16,420 bases of DNA from Deltaproteobacteria bacterium (GTDB lineage Bacteria; Myxococcota_A; Polyangia; Polyangiales; Houyiibacteriaceae), in assembly GCA_003647035.1 (NCBI GenBank), contig QMMB01000012.1:1-16420 (forward strand), read 5' to 3'. This document shows, in pieces, positions 1-6,552 of the stretch; the stretch's first letter is position 1; every line of letters starts with the position of its first letter. The notes beneath the pieces were generated by a model. The model was given only the letters and a program-made list of their open reading frames with translations. It did no database searches and was not told where the DNA came from. The position numbers and the translations under genes were made by a program.

Positions 1-746
1 CCCGCGTCTTTCCATCGTTCGGCAAGGTCCGCGTAGGCCTCCGCCGCGCGGGGGCTCGTCGCACCCCACCCGAGCGCCTCATCCTCCCTACCCGCGTTGG
101 CGTATGCGCCCAGCGGCACGCCAAGCGCCGCGATCGCATCGACGTACGGGCCGATCTGCGTCGCAGCGATGCAGTTGACCAAAAGCCGCTCGACCCCGTT
201 CGACACCGCATCCCTGCCGATCTGCGCCAGCTGCGAAGGCGAAAGCAGCTCTGCAAAAGGCCCGGCGGTCAGGGACAGCCACACCGGCAACCCCGTCGCG
301 AGAGCTTCTTCGACCGCCACGACCGCTTCTGCCCCGTTGGCAAAGGTTTCGCAAAGAAGCGCATCGCACCCCGCGTTCGCAAGCGCCGAAGCCACCTCTC
401 GGTGCTGGGCGCGTCCTTTTTTGCCAGGACTGAGATCGGGACGGTAGCAGTCGTGGATAGGCGCCATGCTCCCGAGCACAGCGCACTCAGGCGATACGGC
501 GTCGCGCGCAATATCGACCGCGGCCCTCAACGCGGCGGCCCAGCCCTTGCCGAGAGCAAGGGGCTGCGTTCGGAACGTATTGGCCGTATGGAGGCTTGCC
601 CCCGCCCCCACATAGTCGGCGTGTATGCGCGCGAGCAGGTCGGGCGCGTCCTCGATCGCCCGCGCGCTCCAGGCGGGCGCATCGAGATCGAACCCACGCG
701 CGATCAGCTCGGTTCCGATCGCCCCGTCGAGAATTCGCACAGTCAT
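1..746 (-). CDS. Homocysteine S-methyltransferase-like protein (3' end cut off by window edge)
   Basis: The reading frame starts at the ATG on the minus strand at 746 and stays open for 248 codons to the window edge, so roughly the last 30-50 residues are missing. The N-terminus ILDGAIGTELIARG (residues 5-18) matches the start of the homocysteine-binding barrel, followed by TANTFRTQP (55-62), GSMAPIHDCY (92-101) and LLCETFANGAEA (130-141). LLVNC (188-192) supplies the first expected zinc-ligand cysteine. The closing GGCC zinc motif would lie beyond the window. Family members move a methyl group from S-methylmethionine or another donor to homocysteine to make methionine; the donor cannot be told here. 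The gene is divergent from the histidine kinase, with only 55 bp between start codons. No clear Shine-Dalgarno sequence is visible. Family assignment is firm; exact substrate is not. Confidence 0.85.
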   Translation of the reverse strand, partial: MTVRILDGAIGTELIARGFDLDAPAWSARAIEDAPDLLARIHADYVGAGASLHTANTFRTQPLALGKGWAAALRAAVDIARDAVSPECAVLGSMAPIHDCYRPDLSPGKKGRAQHREVASALANAGCDALLCETFANGAEAVVAVEEALATGLPVWLSLTAGPFAELLSPSQLAQIGRDAVSNGVERLLVNCIAATQIGPYVDAIAALGVPLGAYANAGREDEALGWGATSPRAAEAYADLAERWKDA

Positions 747-801
747 CTCAACGCGTACTCTAGCAACTGACCGAGCCCAGGGGAGCTGTTAGGCTCTCGC
801 C

Positions 802-2937
802 GTGGACGCGCGGACACAGACCTCGTTCATCGCCGCACTTTTGTGCTTCGCGCTTGCCGCCAGTGTCCTGCTGCGCACCCAGCGTCAGACCGATCGCTGG
901 CTCTTCGGCATCCTCGCCACCAACACCGGGCTTTGGTACGTCAGCACCTTCATGCTCGGCGTGGTCGGCCGAGTTCCTTTCTGGGAGCGCTTCAACCTGA
1001 TCTGCGGCGTCTTGCTACCGTTGTCCGCGGTGCGCTTCTTCGGAGTCATGGTGCCTTGGGAGACCGGCCGCACCCGCTTCCTGCGCCGCGCGTCGGTCGT
1101 GGCGGCTGTGGTGCTCCTCGGCGCCATGTTGACCCCGTTCTACGATCACGCAGTCGTCGTCGGAGGCCTCCTTCTCTACGTCACGGTCTTCCTGTCGCTC
1201 GCCCTCGGCTATCTCTACAAGCTCGGCTTCGAAACCGAGTCACGCGTCGAGGGCGCGCGTCTTCGCTACATCGCGCTCGTCGGCGGCTTTGGCGGCCTGT
1301 TCACTCTCATCGAGTACCTCCCGTATGTCGGACTCGATATCCCCCCGGTCGGCACGATCCTCATTCTGGTCTTTCTCTACGCGCTATCTCGGTCGATCAC
1401 CCACTACCGCCTGATCGACCTCTACGAGCTCGCCGGCCGCTTGGGTGTATTGACCGCGCTCGCGTTCGTCCTGGCTTTCATTCTGTGGCTCATGCGCCTC
1501 GTCTCTGGCGAGCAGCTCTTTCTGCACGTGGTGGTGTCGGCCTTTCTAGTCCTGATCCTTTTCGATCCACTTCGAACCAGGGTGCAGGAATGGATTTCCC
1601 AGGTGTTCTTCCACGAGCGTTTCGAGCTCGAGCGCACCGTCCTCGCACTCCGGCGCTCGCTCGCGCACATCATCGAGATCGACGAGCTCGCCGAGCTCCT
1701 AATCGACGGGCTCGACAAATCTCCGCGCTTCACACAGGGCGGGCTCTACCTGCTCGGGCCCGATGCGCGCGTGTTCATCCTGAAAAACCACTTCGGGCCC
1801 AAGCCTGCCGAGCGGGTCGAAATGGCGCCGGCGCGGCCTCTCATCGATCGACTGTCGAGAACAGGTGCCGCCGTACTCGAGAACGCGGAGCGCGAGCTCG
1901 AAGAGCGAAGGCTGCTCGGAGACGATCGGGAAGCGGAAACCGCCCATGACATCGCCGTCACCATGCGCGCCCTTCAATCCTCCTTGTGCCTGGGCCTTCG
2001 CGGTGAGTCGGGTCACCTCTACGGCTTTCTCTGCGTTCGGGATGACCGTCTCCGCGATGCCTTCTCACGAGAAGAGGTGCAGCTCCTGGTGGGCTTGGCC
2101 ACCCAGGTCGCCGTCACCGTCGAGAACTCCCAACTCTACCAGCAGATGAAAGAGAAGGACCGGCTCGCGGCACTCGGTGAGATGGCCGCGGGCCTCGCTC
2201 CCGAAATCCGAAACCCGCTCGGGTCGATCAAGGCAAGCGCCCAGGACCTCTCCGAGACCTCCGATCAGCCCGAAGGGCGCGGCGAGTTCCTCGACATCAT
2301 CGTCGACGAGGTCGACCGCTTGAACCGCGTCGTCAGCTCGTTTTTGGACTACGCGCGTCCCGCCCACACCGACCCCGAGGCGATCGACGTAAACGCCACG
2401 GTTCAATTGACGCTTCAATTCCTTCGGCCGGAGTGCGATTCGGCCGACGTCGACTTGCACGTCACGATGGACCCCGAGCTGCCCAAGGTGCGGATCGATA
2501 TCGAACACCTACGCCAAGTCCTGATCAATCTCGTCCAGAACGCAATGCAAGCCATGACGAGCGGTGGAGACATCTACGTCGAGACCCGCATCCAAGACCG
2601 CTTCCGCATCGGTGGAGGCGCTCACCCCTGGGTCCACCTCAGCGTTCGCGACACCGGCCCCGGCATCGCACCGGGGCTCCTCGCCAACCTCTTCGTGCCA
2701 TTCGTCACCACGAAGCAGCAGGGCACCGGCCTTGGGCTCGCGATTTCGCAGCGCATCGTCTCTGAAACAGGCGGCCGCATCGATGTCCGCAGCCGCCAGG
2801 GTGTAGGCACCACGTTTGTCGTGTTGCTTCCCGCAGAACCGGGCGCAGCCCTCGATGGCTTCGAGGCCGAGCAGGAACCCCATCAATCGCCGGAACCGGG
2901 CGACACGCCTGGGCGCCTCGAGCCCGCCGAACCCTGA
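802..2937 (+). CDS. Multi-pass membrane sensor histidine kinase with GAF-like domain; phospho-acceptor His replaced by Pro
   Basis: A 711-residue protein starting at GTG 802. Residues about 8-255 hold eight or nine hydrophobic segments, forming a membrane sensor region. A GAF-like region follows (about 275-445), then a HisKA dimerisation helix and an ATPase domain. The ATPase domain looks intact: N-box QVLINLVQNAMQAM (572-585), G1 RDTGPGI (616-622), FVPFVTTK (631-638) and G2 GTGLGL (641-646). The H-box reads GEMAAGLAPEIRNPLG (459-474); the family normally has His where Pro467 (codon CCC, 2200-2202) stands. Without that His the protein should not autophosphorylate in the standard way, so it may act as a pseudokinase, a partner of another kinase, or a phosphatase. 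No response regulator lies beside it. The C-terminus (about 678-711) is a Pro/Glu-rich tail whose coding region overlaps the convergent gene. Confidence 0.92.
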   Translation: MDARTQTSFIAALLCFALAASVLLRTQRQTDRWLFGILATNTGLWYVSTFMLGVVGRVPFWERFNLICGVLLPLSAVRFFGVMVPWETGRTRFLRRASVVAAVVLLGAMLTPFYDHAVVVGGLLLYVTVFLSLALGYLYKLGFETESRVEGARLRYIALVGGFGGLFTLIEYLPYVGLDIPPVGTILILVFLYALSRSITHYRLIDLYELAGRLGVLTALAFVLAFILWLMRLVSGEQLFLHVVVSAFLVLILFDPLRTRVQEWISQVFFHERFELERTVLALRRSLAHIIEIDELAELLIDGLDKSPRFTQGGLYLLGPDARVFILKNHFGPKPAERVEMAPARPLIDRLSRTGAAVLENAERELEERRLLGDDREAETAHDIAVTMRALQSSLCLGLRGESGHLYGFLCVRDDRLRDAFSREEVQLLVGLATQVAVTVENSQLYQQMKEKDRLAALGEMAAGLAPEIRNPLGSIKASAQDLSETSDQPEGRGEFLDIIVDEVDRLNRVVSSFLDYARPAHTDPEAIDVNATVQLTLQFLRPECDSADVDLHVTMDPELPKVRIDIEHLRQVLINLVQNAMQAMTSGGDIYVETRIQDRFRIGGGAHPWVHLSVRDTGPGIAPGLLANLFVPFVTTKQQGTGLGLAISQRIVSETGGRIDVRSRQGVGTTFVVLLPAEPGAALDGFEAEQEPHQSPEPGDTPGRLEPAEP

Positions 2938-3875
2938 TCGATCGACACCGTTTGCATCCGAAGCCGGTAGAGGCGCAGGTCTTTTCGGTCAAAGCTGTCT
3001 TCGGGTAGATCGTTGTCACGGAACAGTCTTCGGTACGCGTCCATCGGGGTGTCGGCGACCTGTGTTCGTCGCGGCAGAAGATAGCGCCAACGTGAGGGCT
3101 GCTCATAGGCGACGCCGTGCTGCGATTTCACCAGCGCGTCGATGAGGGATGTCGCCCCTGGGCCGAAGGTGCCGTCATCGAATAGGAACGCCACCTCGAC
3201 GTCGAGCTGGTCGAGGCGGTCACTGAGCGGACCGCCCATCGTCTCCGTGCGCTCTTCCCACCGCTCGCGAGCCGCCAGAGAGGCGGTGATCAGGCCTTCG
3301 GCAATCGACTGTGCGCGCGCCGAGCGCCAAAGCCGGGGGCCCCGCCCGCCGGTCAGAAGCACCAGGACTTCAACCGCTTGTGGCTGCGTGAGCGCCTCGG
3401 GAAAGGCGTCGAGCGGAGGGGCTGCCTTCCCCTCGAGAATGCCGCGCGCTACACGGGCCAGGACGCGATCCGAAAGCACGACCGGCCACAGCGTGTGATC
3501 GATGACGTACAACAACCCGTCCGTCGTGAGCGCCTCTCCTCGAAAGCCGCGCACGACGCCGCCCGAAGCGAACCGGTCGGCCAGAGGCAGCTCTGCACCG
3601 GCGAGCCTGTCGGAGGTCACCGCCACCCACAAGCCTTCGAGCCCCGCCGCTTCCAATGCCTCGCGGAGGCGATCTGGATCGACGCCCTGAACGGCCTCCT
3701 TCACGGCCGGATGCGCGTCGAGCTCCTCCCAGTCGAGCCCCGGAGGGGGCGACACCAACGCCACGACTTCCGTCCACTCCGAAAGGGAGGCTGGCACCAC
3801 GGACCGGCTCCGTTGCCACACCAGCCACGCGCCGAGGACGCCCACAATCACCAACAGCCAAGCCCGCTTTGCCAT
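2883..3875 (-). CDS. Membrane-anchored protein of unknown function, possible AMMECR1-like C-terminus
   Basis: This 330-residue protein starts at ATG 3875. A reading frame 48 codons longer exists, but it would run through the trmL start region, and the chosen start places a hydrophobic anchor directly at the N-terminus (WLLVIVGVLGAWLVW, residues 6-20) after MAKRA. The rest is soluble and probably outside the cytoplasmic membrane. I do not firmly recognise it. The C-terminal part (about 185-310) has a pattern reminiscent of AMMECR1 proteins: a helix ending AARERWEER (201-209), a beta strand LDVEVAFLFDDG (224-235), HGVAYE (253-258), a YLLP strand (265-268) and a closing LRLYRLRM (300-307). The characteristic GCIG-type loop of AMMECR1 is not evident. 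It is convergent with the kinase (55-bp 3' overlap) and divergent from trmL (61-bp gap). The AMMECR1 idea is an inference only. Confidence 0.75.
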   Translation of the reverse strand: MAKRAWLLVIVGVLGAWLVWQRSRSVVPASLSEWTEVVALVSPPPGLDWEELDAHPAVKEAVQGVDPDRLREALEAAGLEGLWVAVTSDRLAGAELPLADRFASGGVVRGFRGEALTTDGLLYVIDHTLWPVVLSDRVLARVARGILEGKAAPPLDAFPEALTQPQAVEVLVLLTGGRGPRLWRSARAQSIAEGLITASLAARERWEERTETMGGPLSDRLDQLDVEVAFLFDDGTFGPGATSLIDALVKSQHGVAYEQPSRWRYLLPRRTQVADTPMDAYRRLFRDNDLPEDSFDRKDLRLYRLRMQTVSIDQGSAGSRRPGVSPGSGD

Positions 3876-3936
3876 GCCGGTACCCTGTATCGTAAGAACC
3901 GGCATGCCCCAAGGCCCGAAGCTCCGTGCCCACCCG

Positions 3937-4413
3937 ATGGCCAGCCCGTTCCACGTGGTCTTGGTCGAGCCGGAGATCCCGCCCAACACGGGCGCGATCG
4001 CGCGGACCTGCGGGGCCACCCAATCGCCCCTGCACCTCGTGGGACCGCTAGGGTTCCAAATCGACGAGCACGCGGTGCGCCGCGCAGGCCTCGACTACTG
4101 GCACCTCGTCGAAATTCACCAACACGAATCATTCGAGGCTTTCGAGGAATCCGATCCAGATCGCCGAATTCATTTGTTTTCCGCTCGTGCCTCTAGATCG
4201 TACCTCGACGCGGCATTCGAACCGGGCGACGCCCTGGTCTTCGGGCGAGAGTCCGTTGGACTACCTCCCGTGCTGCTCCAAGACCGGCAAAACGTGTGGG
4301 CCATCCCAACCCTCGGAGCGGTCCGCAGCCTGAATCTCAGTAATGCGGTGAGCATCGTGCTGTACGAGGCGTTGCGCCAAAATCGAGCGTTCGAGGACAC
4401 CTTTCTGGGCTAG
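3937..4413 (+). CDS. trmL: tRNA (cytidine(34)-2'-O)-methyltransferase TrmL (SPOUT family)
   Basis: From ATG 3937 the protein is 158 residues, the usual TrmL length. In-frame ATGs at 3904 and 3874 would add 11 or 21 residues with no family counterpart, so the shorter start is preferred; no clear Shine-Dalgarno is present for any of them. Family motifs in order are EPEIPPNTG (11-19), RRAGLDYW (48-55), the SPOUT knot segment VFGRESVGLP (101-110), and IPTLGAVRSLNLSNAVS (123-139), which forms the S-adenosylmethionine pocket. TrmL is a cytoplasmic dimer that methylates the 2'-O of the wobble nucleotide (C34 or cmnm5U34) in tRNA-Leu isoacceptors, supporting accurate decoding. The gene is 44 bp upstream of the lipoprotein gene on the same strand, but the functions look unrelated. 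Confidence 0.93.
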   Translation: MASPFHVVLVEPEIPPNTGAIARTCGATQSPLHLVGPLGFQIDEHAVRRAGLDYWHLVEIHQHESFEAFEESDPDRRIHLFSARASRSYLDAAFEPGDALVFGRESVGLPPVLLQDRQNVWAIPTLGAVRSLNLSNAVSIVLYEALRQNRAFEDTFLG

Positions 4414-4457
4414 GCCGCCTGGCTTGAATACATCCGGGGCCCAGGCGTCCGACGCAC

Positions 4458-5399
4458 ATGGCCCATTCACGCGTGATCTGCCTTCTTCCTGTCCTACTGC
4501 TTCTCGCCGGATGCCCCATCTACGGGCCCAGCCCCGTCCAGCGCGAAGTCCCAGTCTCATGTCAGAGCGACTTCGACTGTCCTTTGGACGCGTTCTGCGA
4601 TCCCGGGACAAACAGTTGCATCGCCTACGACTTTGGGATCTGCCTGACGGACGGGGATTGCCCGGTCGGGAGCTACTGCGACCCGTCTGACGGCGGATGC
4701 TACATCCCCGCTATCGCTGAATGCCGAGCCGATGGCGAGTGCTCCTCCGGGTTCGAGTGCGACTTCCGCGATAGCTGCCGGCCCGAAACGGAGGGCACCT
4801 GCCTGGCGGACGGCGATTGCCCCGGCGTTGCGCTCTGCATCGAGAACCTTTGCACCGCAGTCGTCGACACCTGCCAGTTCGACTTCCAGTGCTCTGCTGG
4901 TTTCACCTGCGCCAACAATCGCTGCCGACTGCTCTGTGGCCCGGACACGTCCTGCCCGAGCGGCACAGCCTGCGAGGAGAGTTTGTGCCAGCCGATTATC
5001 GGAGAGTGCATCGACAGCAGCGAATGCGTCGACCTGGCAACGAACTGCGTAGAGGGAACCTGCCTACGGCGCTGCGACGAGGGCTGCGCCGCCGACACCG
5101 AGGTGTGCGACCCACAAGGATTCTGCAGGCCGCGCACCAGCCCCGACCCCCAAGCGCCCTCGCCTTTCTGCCGCACGGACGCGGACTGCAACGGTAGCCT
5201 TTGCGTCGAAGGAATGTGCCGCACCGAGTGCGACATCACCGCGTCCGAACCGAATGCAATCTGTGCCTCGTACGACGGCCAGGTTCCACTCTGTGGACCC
5301 GATAGCCTCTGCTACGCAGAGAGCGAAATGCTCAGCGACTGCCGTGTCCGAAGCGACTGCCCCGACCCAGACGACTGCATCGACGGCCAGTGCCGTTAG
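4458..5399 (+). CDS. Secreted cysteine-rich repeat lipoprotein
   Basis: A 313-residue protein starting at ATG 4458. The N-terminus is a lipoprotein signal peptide: MAHSR, a hydrophobic stretch (6-17), and lipobox LLAGC with the lipidated Cys at 19, so the mature protein should be anchored to a membrane, probably the outer membrane. After Cys19 the chain has 44 cysteines arranged as eleven four-Cys units of the form C-x5-C-x4/6-C-x3/6-C with some longer gaps. Examples are CLTDGDCPVGSYC (62-74) and CLADGDCPGVALC. Asp-rich turns (DxDC) recur and could bind calcium. Such Dickkopf-like Cys arrays are common in surface proteins of myxobacteria; their functions are mostly unknown. Disulfide bonding in the periplasm or outside the cell is inferred from the even Cys count. 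The gene is convergent with the SDR gene 26 bp away. Confidence 0.88.
   Translation: MAHSRVICLLPVLLLLAGCPIYGPSPVQREVPVSCQSDFDCPLDAFCDPGTNSCIAYDFGICLTDGDCPVGSYCDPSDGGCYIPAIAECRADGECSSGFECDFRDSCRPETEGTCLADGDCPGVALCIENLCTAVVDTCQFDFQCSAGFTCANNRCRLLCGPDTSCPSGTACEESLCQPIIGECIDSSECVDLATNCVEGTCLRRCDEGCAADTEVCDPQGFCRPRTSPDPQAPSPFCRTDADCNGSLCVEGMCRTECDITASEPNAICASYDGQVPLCGPDSLCYAESEMLSDCRVRSDCPDPDDCIDGQCR
4560..5396 (+). repeat. Eleven tandem four-cysteine units within the lipoprotein
   Basis: Inside the lipoprotein the protein-level repeat spans residues 35-313. Units often begin x-C-x-x-D-x-D/E-C-P and end N/G-x-C. The first four and the last unit are the most regular. The middle units (about 132-280) have extra spacing, for example DITASEPNAIC. 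The DNA is too diverged to be a nucleotide tandem repeat, so the duplications are old. Confidence 0.8.
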
Positions 5400-5402
5400 A
5401 CC

Positions 5403-5426
5403 GGCTCGGGTTGACCTGACCCGGCC
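5403..5426. terminator. Hairpin between convergent lipoprotein and SDR genes, possible bidirectional terminator
   Basis: The 26-bp gap between the two convergent stop codons holds GGC-T-CGGGT, a 7-base loop (TGACCTG), then ACCCG-GCC: an eight-pair GC-rich stem with one bulged T. There is no real T-run on either side, so it is at best a weak or factor-assisted terminator. Its position between convergent genes is what makes it worth listing. Confidence 0.3.
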
Positions 5427-6550
5427 TATTCCATCTGGTAGCGCAACCGCCGGACGTCCTTGAGGGCGCGGTCGATCGAATGCGCGGGCTCGTACCCCAA
5501 CTCGGTGCGGGCCCGCGAGTCGTCCACCATGCAGACGTAGCGCAAATGGTCGAGCTCCTGTGCGGGGAACGAGCTGAGGCGGAGCTTCCAAAGCTGGTCG
5601 AGCGCAACTTTCGCCAGTGGCGAGGGCACCAGGCGGGGCCGGCCTCCGGCTTGGCGGATCAAATGCGACAGCGGCATCTCGCCGGGCCCACGGATGTTGA
5701 AGATGCCCCGCACCCCCGGCCGCAGCGCGAGCTGAATCGCGCGAACGACGTCCTTCTCGTGGACGACCTGCATCATCGGGTCGAAGCCCATCACCATGAC
5801 CGGACGGTCGAGCCTCAAGTAATTGCTAGCCGCATTGTGGACGCGGCCCACGATGTGACACGGCCGAAGCACCACGGTCTCGGTGTCGGGATGCTTCCAG
5901 AAAAACCCTTGGGCGAGCATGTCGAGCTCAACCAGGTCGCGCATGCCACCAAAGTGCTGGGCACCCAGGAGCGGCGCGTCTTCGGAAAGGAACTGGGGAT
6001 TATTGGCCTGCGGGCCGTACACGTTGGCCCCCGAAAGCACGACGAGCTTCGGCACCTCGTACTGGGACATGTAGTCGAGCAGCTTTTGGAAAGCGACGAT
6101 GTTCCAGGTGTGCCGGTCACGATCGCTACGCCGCCGGTCGTGAAGGATGCCCAGGTGCACGACGGCGCGGATGTTTCGGGCGCGGAAGATGTCTTTCATT
6201 TTCTTGCGGCGCATGTCGACCTGGTGATGGACGATGTCCTTGGGCCGGTCCGCAAACGGGCGCCGATCCACGCCGACGACCTGGTCGGTCCGATGAAGCT
6301 CGCGCGCGAGGAGCTTGCCGAGGCGCCCGCACACCCCGGTGACCAGCACCGAGCCTTCGAGGGCGGGCTTGGGCCGGGTCCCGGTGGTTGGCTCCGGCTG
6401 CGGCGCCTGCTCCACCTGAGGCGGCAGCTCGTTCGCGTGCCCGAACACGCCGCGGGCGACCGGTGCTCTAGCCGACGGACGCTGTTGCACGGGCTCACGC
6501 CCCCGGCGCGCGCTGGGCTTGTGACGGCGCGGGGTTTGGATATTGGGCAT
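5426..6550 (-). CDS. Extended SDR-family (NAD-dependent epimerase/dehydratase-like) protein lacking the catalytic Tyr and Lys
   Basis: A 374-residue protein from ATG 6550. Residues 1-65 are a basic, Pro/Gln-rich, probably disordered tail. The Rossmann core starts at SVLVTGVCGRLG (67-78) with the TGxxGxxG dinucleotide motif, and VDRRPF (94-99) ends strand 2. VVLSGANVYGPQ (170-181) and NNPQFLSEDAPLLG (183-196) are typical of epimerase-like extended SDRs. The active-site YxxxK should fall at FGGMRDLVELD (200-210), but Gly202 and Leu206 occupy the Tyr and Lys positions. The C-terminal substrate region keeps VVHEKDVVRAI (262-272) and GIFNIRGPG (282-290). It therefore probably binds NAD(P) or a nucleotide-sugar-like ligand but should not do normal SDR chemistry. 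It is translationally coupled to the upstream acyltransferase (TGATG overlap at 6548-6552). From memory, mycobacterial Rv0501 is similar and also sits beside an acyltransferase. Confidence 0.88.
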   Translation of the reverse strand: MPNIQTPRRHKPSARRGREPVQQRPSARAPVARGVFGHANELPPQVEQAPQPEPTTGTRPKPALEGSVLVTGVCGRLGKLLARELHRTDQVVGVDRRPFADRPKDIVHHQVDMRRKKMKDIFRARNIRAVVHLGILHDRRRSDRDRHTWNIVAFQKLLDYMSQYEVPKLVVLSGANVYGPQANNPQFLSEDAPLLGAQHFGGMRDLVELDMLAQGFFWKHPDTETVVLRPCHIVGRVHNAASNYLRLDRPVMVMGFDPMMQVVHEKDVVRAIQLALRPGVRGIFNIRGPGEMPLSHLIRQAGGRPRLVPSPLAKVALDQLWKLRLSSFPAQELDHLRYVCMVDDSRARTELGYEPAHSIDRALKDVRRLRYQME

Positions 6551-6552
6551 CA
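6548..6552 (-). promoter_or_regulatory. Stop/start overlap TGATG coupling acyltransferase and SDR translation
   Basis: On the minus strand the acyltransferase stop TGA (6552-6550) and the SDR start ATG (6550-6548) share one base. This arrangement usually lets a terminating ribosome re-initiate, keeping the two proteins in a fixed ratio. No independent strong Shine-Dalgarno precedes the SDR start. Confidence 0.8.

Noticed and set aside
402..770. 122-codon plus-strand frame opposite the methyltransferase gene
   Set aside because: The minus-strand frame shows the homocysteine methyltransferase motifs and is open throughout; the plus frame has no recognisable features.
4416..4447. Inverted repeat CGCCTGG/CCAGGCG after trmL
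   Set aside because: A 7-bp stem with an 18-base loop and no T-run; too weak to call a terminator.
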